Assembly: GCF_014192335.1 (NCBI RefSeq)
Contig: NZ_JACHXU010000036.1
Span: forward strand, 1 to 64,000
DNA: 64,000 bases
Source: Aporhodopirellula rubra
Lineage (GTDB): Bacteria; Planctomycetota; Planctomycetia; Pirellulales; Pirellulaceae
Direction of reading: 5' to 3'
The position numbers and the translations under genes are program-made. Position 1 is the stretch's first letter. Every line of letters starts with the position of its first letter. Below are positions 36,056 to 46,018 of this stretch, piece by piece. The notes beneath the pieces were generated by a model. That model had not been told where the DNA came from. It made no database searches and was given only the letters and a program-made list of their open reading frames with translations.

Positions 36056-36517
36056 TGGGGCCAGAGACATTCGCGAAACCTAAACCCAGCGGCCCTCGGT
36101 TACCCCGTTGTTAGCTGCCGCCAACTCCGCCCCTCTCTTCCGAAGCACCGTTCGTGGTTTGTGAAAACCTGGCTACGTTCGCTTAATTTGCTAGCACATC
36201 GCGTCGGACTCGAGTGTTACCGTTCATGCTGACGAGCATCTTTGCTATTGAAGAAACGAAACTGAGGAAGTGAAGGTCCGGCGAAGACCTGCGCCCCGAT
36301 ATGCGCAACATTTCGTGATTGCAAAGCATCGCTCTCAATACCCGCCGGTTCCTTTGATTAGCGGACGGCGCGTCACCTGATTCATGACGGACCGGTAAGA
36401 AAAGATGCGAATTCATTTGGCGGACGTTCAGGTGCGTTAGCGATTAACAGGAGCACAACGGTATCTGGCCGGCTGCCGATCCGTTTTCACTTCCCACTGA
36501 ATCGAAGATTGAACCTG
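36056..36517. other. intergenic region, nothing recognised
   Basis: This 462-bp gap lies before the redoxin gene. A 77-codon minus-strand frame (36183-36416) has no recognisable feature and is not called. Confidence 0.4.
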
Positions 36518-37105
36518 ATGATGAAAATTCGACAAATCCTGTGCTGTAGCTTTGCCCTTTTGCTGGCACCTGTGGCGACCGTGTTGGCGGAGTCACCGAG
36601 TCCTGTACACGCCGCAACCGAACAACTGGCAAAAGGCACGCAGGCGAAAGACTTCCAGTTGCACGCCGTTGCCGGAGAACTTTCAGGTGATGTGCGGTTG
36701 AGCGATGTGAATGCCGATGGTCCGGTCGTCGTCGTTGTGCTGCGTGGTTACCCAACAAAACAGTGCCCGGCGTGCACCGCCCAAGTTGGTGACCTGATCA
36801 AGAATGCCGACAAATTCGCGGCCAAGAACGCTCGTCTATTGCTCGTCTATCCTGGTGATGCGTCACAACTGGGCATGCACGCGGATGATTTCTTGCATGG
36901 CACGAAGCTGCCCGCCCCGTTGACCATGTTGCTCGATCCCGGATATCAGTTCACCAACGCATACGGGCTGCGTTGGAATGCCCCTCGAGAAACGGCGTAC
37001 CCTTCGACGATCGTCGTTGATGAGTCTGGGAAAATCACGTTTGTTAAGATCAGTAACACACACGGTGGTCGCGTGAAGTCGGCCGAAATATTGTCGGCAC
37101 TGTAA
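36518..37105 (+). CDS. exported thioredoxin-fold redoxin (AhpC/TSA-like)
   Basis: This 195-residue protein has a signal peptide (residues about 3-23, ending VLAES), so it is probably periplasmic. The thioredoxin-fold body has VVVVVLRGYPTKQCPACTAQVGDL, with a C-x-x-C pair (C-P-A-C) at the peroxidatic/resolving position, and later AYPSTIVVDESGKI with the cis-proline region. It probably reduces peroxides or disulphides. ATG 36518 or 36521 is preferred over a TTG at 36509. Confidence 0.82.
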   Translation: MMKIRQILCCSFALLLAPVATVLAESPSPVHAATEQLAKGTQAKDFQLHAVAGELSGDVRLSDVNADGPVVVVVLRGYPTKQCPACTAQVGDLIKNADKFAAKNARLLLVYPGDASQLGMHADDFLHGTKLPAPLTMLLDPGYQFTNAYGLRWNAPRETAYPSTIVVDESGKITFVKISNTHGGRVKSAEILSAL

Positions 37106-37244
37106 GGACAGTCACCGCTTTGCGGGCCAGCCGACATGACATGGTTGATGCACCGATTAGGTTCCCCTGGTCGGTGAGGTGAGCGGCGGACATAATGCCG
37201 TCATCGCCAATCCCATGTATCTGATAGTAGAGAAGCACGCCGCC

Positions 37245-38057
37245 ATGGAGTCGCCTCATCCTCGCCCGCCCCGAGACCCCCTGGCGTATGAAAGCGAATT
37301 GCTGATCGAGAAATCGAACAGCATCGCGACTGTGACCCTCAATCGAGCGGCGAAACGCAACGCATTGTCGTTGGAATTGCTCATCGAACTTGATACGCGG
37401 TTAGTTGAGTTCGAAACGGATCGCGATGTGCGTGTGGTGATCCTGCGGTCAGCGGGGCCGGTTTTCTCATCGGGACACGATCTAAAACAAATGATTGCCC
37501 GGTCAGAGGAGGAATACGCCGCTCTCTTCTCGCAGTGCGCGACAACGATGCAGAGACTACGATCGATCCCGCAACCGGTGATCGCTCAGGTACAGGGTTT
37601 AGCAACCGCCGCAGGATGCCAACTGGTCGCCTCGTGTGATCTCGCCGTGGCGAGCGAGCAATCCTGGTTTGCGACGCCGGGCGTAAAGATCGGCCTGTTT
37701 TGCACGACACCGATGGTGCCACTGACGCGATCAATTCCGCCTAAGGTCGCGATGGAAATGTTGTTAACGGGTGACCCTCTTTCGGCACAACGGGCCTATG
37801 AACTGGGGTTGGTCAACCGGGTCGTTCCCGCCGAAGAACTCGACGAAGTGACGCGTGAGATGGCCGGAAAGATCGCCGTGGCGAGTCGCGAGACGGTTGC
37901 GATCGGCAAGGCCGCATTCTACCAACAGGCATCGCTGTCACAATCCGATGCGTACGCTCACGCGGTTGACGTGATGACCGACAATGCGTTGCGCCACGAC
38001 GCTCAAGAAGGCATCCGTGCCTTCCTTGAAAAACGAGCCCCGGTCTGGGAACGCTAA
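37245..38057 (+). CDS. enoyl-CoA hydratase/isomerase family protein
   Basis: This 270-residue crotonase-fold protein has SIATVTLNRAAKRNALS, the oxyanion-hole loop FSSGHDLKQM and the second oxyanion glycine near QVQGLATAAGCQLVASCDLAVAS. The usual glutamates of enoyl-CoA hydratase are not obvious, and the pattern is close to ECHDC3-type proteins, so the exact reaction is open. The start at ATG 37245 is a choice between several; a longer frame begins at 37179. It is followed 3 bp later by a phosphotransacylase gene. Confidence 0.85.
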   Translation: MESPHPRPPRDPLAYESELLIEKSNSIATVTLNRAAKRNALSLELLIELDTRLVEFETDRDVRVVILRSAGPVFSSGHDLKQMIARSEEEYAALFSQCATTMQRLRSIPQPVIAQVQGLATAAGCQLVASCDLAVASEQSWFATPGVKIGLFCTTPMVPLTRSIPPKVAMEMLLTGDPLSAQRAYELGLVNRVVPAEELDEVTREMAGKIAVASRETVAIGKAAFYQQASLSQSDAYAHAVDVMTDNALRHDAQEGIRAFLEKRAPVWER

Positions 38058-38060
38058 CGA

Positions 38061-38969
38061 ATGAGTTTGCTCACGTTTGACCAGCTCTTTGATCGAGCCG
38101 ATTCCGAAATGGCGGCGATGTCCGTGGCGGTCGCTGGCGGTGATGATTCCACAGTGTTGCATGCTCTCGCCGAAACGACACGCCGGCACTGGACGCGGCC
38201 AATTCTGTGCGGGCCGGCGGATCGGATCGAAGACATGGCACGGACAGAGAACGTATCGTTAGCAAATTTCAAAGTGGTTGATTCGGACCAGCCCGCGGTG
38301 TCAGCCGTGGAGTTGGTGCGTCGCGGCGAAGCGAGTTTGTTGATGAAGGGCCAGATCGCGACGCCGGATTTGATGCGAGCGGTACTGAAGTCAGACACAG
38401 GCTTAAGAACCGGGCGAACAATCTGCCAGATCGTGATGATGGAGGTTCCGAAAGATCGTCGGCACTTCCTGCTCGCCGACACGGGGATCACGATCGAGCC
38501 GTCTGTGGATCAAGTGTTGCAGATTGTTGAATCGACCGCTGCCCTGGCAAGATCGCTCGGGTGCACAACGCCTCGGATTGCCATCATGGCGGCGAGCGAG
38601 AAGGTGACCGATGCGATGCCAGAAACACGTTTGGCCGAACGCATTCGCGCCGCCCTTCCTGAATCTCTTCCATTACAAATCCAAGGCCCGCTGTCATTCG
38701 ACCTCGCATATTCCAGAGTTGCGGGCGAAAAGAAAAAGCTCAGCGGTGATGCAATTGGCGCGGCCGACGCGATGGTTTTCCCGAGTCTCCTGGCCGCGAA
38801 TCTGACCGTCAAAGCGATCATGTACACGGCGGATTGTCGGTTCGGCGGCCTGCTTGCCGGTGCGGCTTGCCCGATCGTCTTCATGTCACGCGCCGACGAT
38901 ACGGAAACGAGAATACGGTCCTTGGCACTCGCGATCAGCCAAGCATCAACGCGTCAAGCGGTTGCGTGA
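38061..38969 (+). CDS. phosphate acetyl/butyryltransferase
   Basis: This 302-residue protein belongs to the phosphotransacetylase/phosphotransbutyrylase family, which exchanges the acyl group of acyl-CoA with phosphate. Visible segments: LVRRGEASLLMKGQIATPDLMRAVL, GLRTGRTICQIVMMEV, RHFLLADTGITIEP and the C-terminal GAACPIVFMSRADDTETR. The length fits phosphate butyryltransferase. No butyrate or acetate kinase gene is adjacent. It is coupled to the enoyl-CoA hydratase gene upstream, which suggests a short-chain acyl-CoA role. Confidence 0.88.
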   Translation: MSLLTFDQLFDRADSEMAAMSVAVAGGDDSTVLHALAETTRRHWTRPILCGPADRIEDMARTENVSLANFKVVDSDQPAVSAVELVRRGEASLLMKGQIATPDLMRAVLKSDTGLRTGRTICQIVMMEVPKDRRHFLLADTGITIEPSVDQVLQIVESTAALARSLGCTTPRIAIMAASEKVTDAMPETRLAERIRAALPESLPLQIQGPLSFDLAYSRVAGEKKKLSGDAIGAADAMVFPSLLAANLTVKAIMYTADCRFGGLLAGAACPIVFMSRADDTETRIRSLALAISQASTRQAVA

Positions 38970-39038
38970 TGCTCGGCGAGTCAAAACGTCACGATGCGAT
39001 GCGACACAGCCCCTTTCGAGGGAAACATTGAGATCCCC

Positions 39039-39563
39039 ATGAACATGAACCAGCTTCACATCGTTACCGGTGCTGCCGGAGTCGGCAAAAGCACGTTTGG
39101 AAAAAACTTAGCGACCAATCGCGCCGCCATTCTGCTCGACAGCGACACCGTCACCGAGCCGGTTGTCCGCGCCGGATTGTCGGCCGCTGGAATGGAGCCT
39201 ACGGATCGTGATAGCGCCGAGTACAAGCGTCTCTTTCGCGATGCGGTCTATGAATGTTTGTTTAACACCGCCGCGGACAACCTGCCTCACGTGAGCGTGG
39301 TGATCGTTGGGCCATTCACGAGGGAACTCGGTGACGCGAATTGGCCGGACCAGCTCCGAAGCCGCTTCGGCGTCGAGCCGACGGTCTGGTACCTCACTTG
39401 CGACGACGAACTGCGGCGTCAGCGGATTGAACGTCGAGGCAATCCGAGAGACGCGGCAAAACTGCGAGACTGGAGTCGTCACATCGCCGATGCTCCGGTC
39501 GCGGAGCCCGTGTTTGACGTCATGCGGATCGATACCGGCACCAGCACGGGTACCGGAATGTGA
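39039..39563 (+). CDS. P-loop kinase-like protein
   Basis: This 174-residue protein starts MNMNQLHIVTGAAGVGKSTFG with a Walker A motif (G-A-A-G-V-G-K-S-T), then LLDSDTV (Walker B-like or acceptor site) and LRRQRIERRGNPRDAAKL (lid arginines). This layout is typical of small-molecule kinases such as gluconate- or shikimate-kinase-like proteins, but the substrate is unknown. It ends in a threonine/glycine-rich tail. It lies 69 bp after the phosphotransacylase, possibly in the same transcript. Confidence 0.75.
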   Translation: MNMNQLHIVTGAAGVGKSTFGKNLATNRAAILLDSDTVTEPVVRAGLSAAGMEPTDRDSAEYKRLFRDAVYECLFNTAADNLPHVSVVIVGPFTRELGDANWPDQLRSRFGVEPTVWYLTCDDELRRQRIERRGNPRDAAKLRDWSRHIADAPVAEPVFDVMRIDTGTSTGTGM

Positions 39564-40006
39564 TCATTCGCTTGATGGAACTCGAGCGATTCGGCCATTG
39601 CTCCTTGACGTTGAACTGACCAGCAAAAGCATTTTCTAAACATGCTGTCGCCGATGCTGCCGGACTTCGGAAGACCGTAACGTTGGCAAATCCCGCTAAA
39701 ACCGAGCGGACAGCGAAACGTCTAGATTACCCAAGGCCCCGAACCATGTCGCAGAAGCACGACACGGCTGTTTTACTGCGCACGCGAGCGAACGACGGTG
39801 TCGATGCCAACCAATACGTTGAAATTTGCGATCATCATGATGGCTACGTGATCGAGAGTCGCTTCTCATGAGAAAGGAAAAGTTGCTCCAGCGACAATTT
39901 TGAGCATAGCCCAACCACCCACACGGAGGGTATGCTGTTCGTCTGTCAACGATGCATTTTATTTGACGACGTTATTTGGTTTTGGGGTTTCGAGGGCGCT
40001 ACCTGG
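39564..40006. other. intergenic region upstream of the kinase-receiver gene
   Basis: Nothing coding is convincing here. A 62-codon frame at 39683-39871 has no known domain. An ATG at 39932 is in frame with the next gene, but its GGAGGG is only one base away. Confidence 0.35.
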
Positions 40007-41977
40007 ATGTTGCGGAGAATCATTTACGGCGAGACTCCTCCTCCTCGGTGGACCGGGTACGCGGCGATCGGCGCGTTGATCGCATTGGATCTGATCTATG
40101 GCCTTCCGCTTCTGGCGACGAACGGCATTCTCCTCGTGCTGCTCGGTGGGTTCTATCATGGCCGGAATTTGCAAACGCTCGCTGTCATCGGTGTGCTCGG
40201 ACTGGGTGTTGACTGTTTGTTGCAATGGAATGCAACGGACACTGTTCCGTGGTGGCGTCTGTTGGTCGCACTCATTTGTTTCTGGCTATGGAATCGACTG
40301 AGAGAACGTGGCGATGTGGCAGCGACCGCTGCAATGCCATCGAATGTCCCCGGTCGCAATGACGCCCTGATTGCGGTCTCGAATTCGCATGCCGAGGGCG
40401 ACGAGGATTCGGACCAAATGACGTCGTCGGTATACGATCACCATTCAACCGGGTTTGCAAAACTAAACATCGGGGACACGTCAAACTTTCCAAACAATGG
40501 CGAAGTTGGTCCCGTGACGGGGCGACCGCACCGCACTTCCATCCTGTTGCGATTGATTGACACGGGAGTCTTCTCAAGAAATGAATGCGAGGTCATCGCG
40601 TCGATCCTGGAAGACGCACCGGATCTCGAAACTGGACTCAAACGTTGCGTGCTGTATGGCAAACTTACTGGCTTTCAAGCGGATTGCATCGCCGAAAATG
40701 CCGAGCGGCGTTTGCGTGTCGGCCACTACACCCTGCTCAGCGAACTCGGTCGCGGAGGGATGGGAACGGTTTACCGCGCGTTCGACCGGGAACGCAACGA
40801 AAATGTTGCGTTAAAACTATTTCTAAATCTCGGGCGGCATCTTCTTTTCATCCGCCGCGAGATGTCGGTCCTTCAGGAACTGGCACATCCAAATCTGATT
40901 ACGGCATACGAAGTTGGTGATTCGGACGGCTACCACTATATCGCGATGGAACTACTCAAAGGCGATAATCTGTTCCGAATCGTGAAGCGAGACGGACCGT
41001 TCGAGGAAGCGCAAGCGTTGGAGGCGGTCCATCAAGTCGCTCGGGCGATGATGCACATGCATGAACGCGGCGTGGTTCATCGCGATATCAAACCCAGCAA
41101 CGTGATGAAATTAGATTCGGGACGGTTCAAATTGATGGACGTCGGCATCTGTCGCCCATCCGGCGCTCTCTGCGAATTCGACTCTTTCGATCTCGGCGAT
41201 TCCAGTACCTACGGAACGATCGGATACGCAGCCCCCGAACAACTCGATCGAGAGGGCAAAGTCGACTATCGATCCGATTACTTTAGCCTCGGCAGCCTGT
41301 TGTTTTTCTTGTTAACGGGCGAATGTTATTTGGAAGGAGGATCGTTGCGAGAGCGATTGCACACGCTGTTAGTAGAACGTCGCCATCGAAATTTGAATGA
41401 TTTCGCATTTTCACCGTGGGTCACCAAACTGCTCGAGCACTTGTTGCAGTATGAGCCCGATGACCGCCCTCAGAGCGACGCCGAGGTGCTGGAGATGCTG
41501 CGGCAGATCTTAAACGATCACCCGCAGCAGCAAGATGATTGTCGAATCGTGGTATTGGTTGTTGAAGACGACCCAACCGATCTGGCCGTGACACAGCGTG
41601 TATTGAAGCGCACGAATCATTCGGTTGACTTGATGCACGCACCTACCTTTGCTCGGGCCTTGCAAGTTCTCGCGAATCATCCTCCACGCGAACGATGCCC
41701 GATGGTGGTTTTGCTCGATCTGCAATTGCCCGATTCACCCGTCGGTGAAACCCTCAATTCACTGCCTCTGTTGTCGGGCGACTACGTGGGCGTGATCGCG
41801 GTCTCAGGCAACGAGTCACCTGAGATTCGGCAGCGATGCATCCGAGCAGGGGCAATGGAATTCGTTTCCAAAAACGCGATGGACAGCCGACTGTTAGAGC
41901 GAGCCATCTTCTCAACGGCCAGCCGATTGCAGGCCGATCAGCCCCCCGCGAAACCGCAAATGGAATCGTTCACCTAA
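40007..41977 (+). CDS. membrane-anchored Ser/Thr protein kinase fused to a response-regulator receiver
   Basis: This 656-residue protein has hydrophobic segments at about 15-105, a linker and helical stretch (about 150-235), a Hanks-type kinase domain and a C-terminal receiver. The kinase has the glycine loop G248-R-G-G-M-G, lysine K270, H358-R-D-I-K-P-S-N, D-V-G in place of D-F-G and A-A-P-E-Q. The receiver has the EDD acidic pocket near 520, phospho-acceptor D571 (LLDLQLPDS) and a lysine in VSKNAM. The fusion joins one- and two-component logic in one chain. An alternative start is 39932. No histidine kinase gene is adjacent. Confidence 0.85.
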   Translation: MLRRIIYGETPPPRWTGYAAIGALIALDLIYGLPLLATNGILLVLLGGFYHGRNLQTLAVIGVLGLGVDCLLQWNATDTVPWWRLLVALICFWLWNRLRERGDVAATAAMPSNVPGRNDALIAVSNSHAEGDEDSDQMTSSVYDHHSTGFAKLNIGDTSNFPNNGEVGPVTGRPHRTSILLRLIDTGVFSRNECEVIASILEDAPDLETGLKRCVLYGKLTGFQADCIAENAERRLRVGHYTLLSELGRGGMGTVYRAFDRERNENVALKLFLNLGRHLLFIRREMSVLQELAHPNLITAYEVGDSDGYHYIAMELLKGDNLFRIVKRDGPFEEAQALEAVHQVARAMMHMHERGVVHRDIKPSNVMKLDSGRFKLMDVGICRPSGALCEFDSFDLGDSSTYGTIGYAAPEQLDREGKVDYRSDYFSLGSLLFFLLTGECYLEGGSLRERLHTLLVERRHRNLNDFAFSPWVTKLLEHLLQYEPDDRPQSDAEVLEMLRQILNDHPQQQDDCRIVVLVVEDDPTDLAVTQRVLKRTNHSVDLMHAPTFARALQVLANHPPRERCPMVVLLDLQLPDSPVGETLNSLPLLSGDYVGVIAVSGNESPEIRQRCIRAGAMEFVSKNAMDSRLLERAIFSTASRLQADQPPAKPQMESFT

Positions 41978-42152
41978 TTCCAAACTGATCGTCGGAGATC
42001 ACACTGCAACCCCGTTTCTGCATCCACCACATCAGGCATTCCGAGATCGCTACCACCATAACCTCGCCAACGAAAACACATGTTGCGAACCGCCGGCGTG
42101 AGGATGGGCGAGGATGGGCATACTCGAAATCCTCGGTTGCATTAGCGGTGCC

Positions 42153-43547
42153 TCAGTTGCCGGACGTCTCCAATTGCAACTGATAACTCACTGCACTTTG
42201 CCGTTCCGCTTCGCTGCCTAGCAGCATCTTGGCTTGACTGACCGCGGCGATGGATTGCTTGGCTTGACTCACTTGATGTCGCAGCTCGTTGCAGTGGTTG
42301 TTTGTTTCGACAATCAGAGAATTGATTTCATTGAAGATCTCACGAAAGGGATGCTCCGCGCTTAGATGGGCTGACTCTTTGATTCCGGCAATTCGGACAA
42401 AGCGTATCGTTTTTGCATTCCGGTGAAGTTTCTCCGTGATGCCATCAAGACTGCCAAACCACTCACCCGTTTGGTTCATGCGATCGAACAGGATCTGGTA
42501 GCGAAGTCGGGATTCAGACAGCAAGAGAAGCACGTATTCAATCGACTCTAAATCTGCGTCGTCTCCGGCCAGCTGAACTTCGCGAAGGAATTGGGATGCG
42601 ATTTCACCTTGGAGTGCGGCCACGGATACGTCGAACGCTAGCTGTTCGAACGATAGCGAAAGCGTCGTGACCGCTTCGTTCATTGCGATGATGGCTTTCC
42701 GGTTCTCGAGCTCCGTCTCGGCAAGGGCCTGAGAAATCGCTCTCGTCGTTGGCGTATCCGCATTGATGCGCGCATTCAGCGCCGATGTACCGATCGTTCG
42801 TGACAACGCCATTGTCGCTCGATTAATCGCGACAAACGATTGATTGCTGGCCCGGAGCGACGAGAGCTGTTGGAGCATCTTTCCAAGAATTTCATCGCAG
42901 CGAAAGTTTGACTCGGCGAGGTCATCAACCGAACTGAACATCCCCGTCGACCGATACGTGCGACTCGATCGAGCTTTGCCTTGCTTCGATTTGACAATGT
43001 TATGACGCGATACCATCTCTGACGACAATGCGTGGCGCATGAATGACGGGTAGTCTGCGAAACCAAGGCGATTGATCTCAGCCATCAAGCTGAGCAGGCC
43101 AATTTCGGCGACCTCGTCCTTGGACATGCCGTTCTCGGACGCCGCCCGTTCGTCTGCGAGCACGCCCGAATACACACCGGCAACGGTGTCTAGCAACCCA
43201 CTCGTAGGTTTCAATCGAACCGAGAGATAGCCGCCGGAAATTGGTGCAGCGACAGCCATGACCCAGTAATAACTGCCATCCTTGGAGCGGTTTTTGACAT
43301 ATGCGGCAATCGTTTCGCCCTCACCGAGCGTATTCCAGAACAATCGAAAGACAGATCGGGGCATGTCGGGATGCCGCACAATACTGTGTGCTTTTCCGAT
43401 GAGCTCCTCGGACTCATATCCCGAGACTCGCGTAAAGACCCCATTGCCGTAACGGATGACGCCACGTTGATCGGTTGTCGAAAAGAAGAGTTCGTTCACC
43501 TTGAATACGCTTTCGCGATCCAGGCACACCGGCGTTGCGGTAGTCAT
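42153..43547 (-). CDS. Aer-like PAS domain sensor with helical C-terminus
   Basis: This 464-residue cytoplasmic protein has an N-terminal PAS domain (residues about 15-120) of the aerotaxis-receptor type: FFSTTDQRGVIRYGNGVF, GYESEELIGKAHSIVRHPDMP and RSKDGSYYWVMA. The rest is helical and resembles a chemoreceptor coiled coil in composition, but the highly conserved receptor hairpin tip (E-A-A-R-A-G-E-type) is missing, so coupling to CheA/CheW is doubtful. The ATG start follows a TTG and has AAGGAA about 11 nt upstream. It lies convergent with the kinase-receiver gene and divergent from the sulfatase gene. Confidence 0.75.
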   Translation of the reverse strand: MTTATPVCLDRESVFKVNELFFSTTDQRGVIRYGNGVFTRVSGYESEELIGKAHSIVRHPDMPRSVFRLFWNTLGEGETIAAYVKNRSKDGSYYWVMAVAAPISGGYLSVRLKPTSGLLDTVAGVYSGVLADERAASENGMSKDEVAEIGLLSLMAEINRLGFADYPSFMRHALSSEMVSRHNIVKSKQGKARSSRTYRSTGMFSSVDDLAESNFRCDEILGKMLQQLSSLRASNQSFVAINRATMALSRTIGTSALNARINADTPTTRAISQALAETELENRKAIIAMNEAVTTLSLSFEQLAFDVSVAALQGEIASQFLREVQLAGDDADLESIEYVLLLLSESRLRYQILFDRMNQTGEWFGSLDGITEKLHRNAKTIRFVRIAGIKESAHLSAEHPFREIFNEINSLIVETNNHCNELRHQVSQAKQSIAAVSQAKMLLGSEAERQSAVSYQLQLETSGN

Positions 43548-44068
43548 CAAATTGGTGTTCCTTTATTGAAAGTGCACTTGGCTGTGCATATTTAAAGGTG
43601 CCGTGACTATCGATGCGGTCAATCAACTGCCCCTGGTAAAACAAATTTGCCGCAGTCCGTTGAGTCGAATGGGCAGGTAATTCCGGTATGGGGACTCACC
43701 GCACTCGAATGGAGGCCTTAGAAAACGTTCGATACCAATCTGCGATACCTGTTCTACATACCGACGAAATACTCGATGGAATTCGGTCTATTGAGGAAAC
43801 GCAAAACAAGAGGCGACCATGGCGATTGACTTTCTCGTTCATGCCGCCCGGTCAGTTGCAATCGTCGGCGCGATGATTTGAAAAAAATGTCACGCTAATC
43901 TTCACACCAAAATCTATATGCTTGTCTTGCGTGTTAGAGCAAAACCTTGAAAGACATTCGTTTCGGTTTGAAGGCAACGATCGACACGGTTAGTACGATA
44001 GATGACGGAGGCATCGTCGGAGTACAATTGACGAACTCGACGCATGGACCTTTCCCCACAGCAATGCA
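43548..44068. other. intergenic region between PAS sensor and sulfatase genes
   Basis: This 521-bp divergent gap is moderately AT-rich around 43870-43930. No gene, RNA or repeat is recognised. Confidence 0.4.
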
Positions 44069-45802
44069 ATGAAACAACTGAATACGACCATGAATGTACC
44101 TTCCAGTCTCTTGATGACGATTTGCTTGGTGACAGTCGTAGTGACTGCCGCTCACGCAGATTCCGATGCGGCAGAGGGGCGCAAACCAAACGTCTTGTTC
44201 GTTATGTCGGACGATCACACGACGCAGGCCATCGGAGCCTATGGCAGTCGGCTGGCTGTGCTAAATCCGACGCCGACAATCGATCGCTTGGCGGCGGAAG
44301 GAATGCGATTTGAAAACGCTGTTTGCACTAATTCGATTTGCGTGCCCAGCCGTGCGAGCATCATGACCGGGCAATATCCGCACATGGTCGGTTGTCACAC
44401 GCTGACGGGTGGATTGCCGGTGGAACGCCAGTACTTGGCTCACGCGATGAAGGACGCCGGCTACCAGACCGCAATCATCGGTAAATGGCATTTGCATGAC
44501 CGCCCCGAGGCGTTTGACCATTACCAAGTCTTGATCAGTCAGGGTGAGTATTTCAATCCGAGATTCCGCGTACGCGGCCAAGAAAAGCCGGTTTACACCG
44601 AGGGACATTCCAGCGACGTCATCACGGACACCGCATTGAATTGGCTCGAGGAACGAAAGAATGAAAAGCCGTTCTTTCTCATGCTGCATTACAAAGCACC
44701 GCACGACATGTTTGAGTATGCACCACGCTACGAAGACTATTTGAAAGACACGTTCATTCCCGAACCGGATAGCCTTTACAACCCAGGCAATCACGGTTCG
44801 ATTGCGACGCGTGGGGCATCCGATGAGTTGACTCCCTACATCGGAACGTCGGTCAGCGGACGTAATCTTCGCCGAAATTATCTTCGTTACGGTGGCTTTG
44901 ACGAAACGCTTTCGCAAAAAGAAGCGATCAGCCGCGGTTACCAGTACTACCTGAAGAAGTACCTGCGCTGCGTCAAAGGCGTGGACGATAACTTGGCTCG
45001 CGTGATCAAATATCTCGAGGACAGCGGCCAGATCGACAACACGCTGATCGTCTACACGGGAGATCAAGGCTTTTGGCTCGGTGAACACGACTACATGGAT
45101 AAACGTTGGGGATACGAAGAATCGCTAAAAATGCCTTTCATCGTCCGCTATCCTCAATCCGTTCCGGCGGGGACCACGACAAATGCGATTGTCGAAAACA
45201 TCGACTTCGCTCCAACGCTAATCGATTTCGCTGGCGGAGCACCGCCAAAAATCATGCAAGGCAAGAGTTTTCTTTCACTGCTGGAATCGGGCAACGAACC
45301 TGAAGGTTGGAAACAGGCCGCGTACTATCAGTACTGGATGCACATGATCCACCACGAGGTCCCTTCGCACTTCGGCATCCGCACCAAGCGACACAAACTG
45401 CTGTTTTTTCCCGGCACACCGATTCCTTATGACGCACGACAGAATCTTTTCGGCGAGATCGCGACTCCGCCAGCCTGGGAACTTTATGACTTGCAAAATG
45501 ATCCCAACGAAATGAACAACTTGGTCGACAATCCCGAATACGCGGAAGTGCTCGCGAAGCTGAAAGACCAACTCGCTGCACTCCGTGAGCAAGCCGGCGC
45601 CGCCAGACCGGAGCAAGTGAGTGACCCTGCCGTCCAAGCTGCAATCAGGGACATCAACCGTGTCGTCGATGAGTTCTGGGACGACACGCCTGAATCACGG
45701 GAGAAAGCCAAGGCGATCTCAGCAAAAGCACTGCAAGCCGTGAAGGACAATCCCTACTACGTCGCCGACGAACAAGACGCCGCGAATGGCCGCAAACCGT
45801 GA
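44069..45802 (+). CDS. secreted type I sulfatase
   Basis: This 577-residue protein has a signal peptide (residues about 10-30, AAHAD) and the sulfatase core. The formylglycine motif is C91-V-P-S-R, with metal-binding D48-D49 in VMSDDH, KWHLHDRPE and the second metal site GDQGFWLGEHD. It desulfates a sulfated carbohydrate, as in the many sulfatases of marine planctomycetes. The exact sugar is unknown. A formylglycine-generating enzyme is not in this window. The C-terminal 60 residues are alanine-rich and helical. Confidence 0.93.
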   Translation: MKQLNTTMNVPSSLLMTICLVTVVVTAAHADSDAAEGRKPNVLFVMSDDHTTQAIGAYGSRLAVLNPTPTIDRLAAEGMRFENAVCTNSICVPSRASIMTGQYPHMVGCHTLTGGLPVERQYLAHAMKDAGYQTAIIGKWHLHDRPEAFDHYQVLISQGEYFNPRFRVRGQEKPVYTEGHSSDVITDTALNWLEERKNEKPFFLMLHYKAPHDMFEYAPRYEDYLKDTFIPEPDSLYNPGNHGSIATRGASDELTPYIGTSVSGRNLRRNYLRYGGFDETLSQKEAISRGYQYYLKKYLRCVKGVDDNLARVIKYLEDSGQIDNTLIVYTGDQGFWLGEHDYMDKRWGYEESLKMPFIVRYPQSVPAGTTTNAIVENIDFAPTLIDFAGGAPPKIMQGKSFLSLLESGNEPEGWKQAAYYQYWMHMIHHEVPSHFGIRTKRHKLLFFPGTPIPYDARQNLFGEIATPPAWELYDLQNDPNEMNNLVDNPEYAEVLAKLKDQLAALREQAGAARPEQVSDPAVQAAIRDINRVVDEFWDDTPESREKAKAISAKALQAVKDNPYYVADEQDAANGRKP

Positions 45803-45848
45803 GGTGAGAGCATTTTCAAAAACAATGCAGTCGCCTGGAAGCCGTAAC

Positions 45849-45865
45849 GCAGGCTGCCAGCCTGC
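45849..45865. repeat. 17-nt palindrome after sulfatase gene
   Basis: GCAGGCTGCCAGCCTGC is an odd-length perfect palindrome about 47 nt past the sulfatase stop codon. It may act as a terminator or a dispersed repeat element. No T-run follows. Confidence 0.45.
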
Positions 45866-46018
45866 ATTGGACAACACAGGCAACTCACGCCGCTAAATCG
45901 AGCATCCGCGACGACGAGCATACTCGCCGCGGATTTGCTATTTTTCCCCATGGCAGATTCAGGATATTCATCGTATCAAGTCGCCCTTGGCAGATTTGTT
46001 TAACATCGTTTTCCGCGG

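Noticed and set aside
42101-42120. Two copies of AGGATGGGC in the gap between kinase and PAS genes
   Set aside because: Too short and only two copies; no structure or function suggested.
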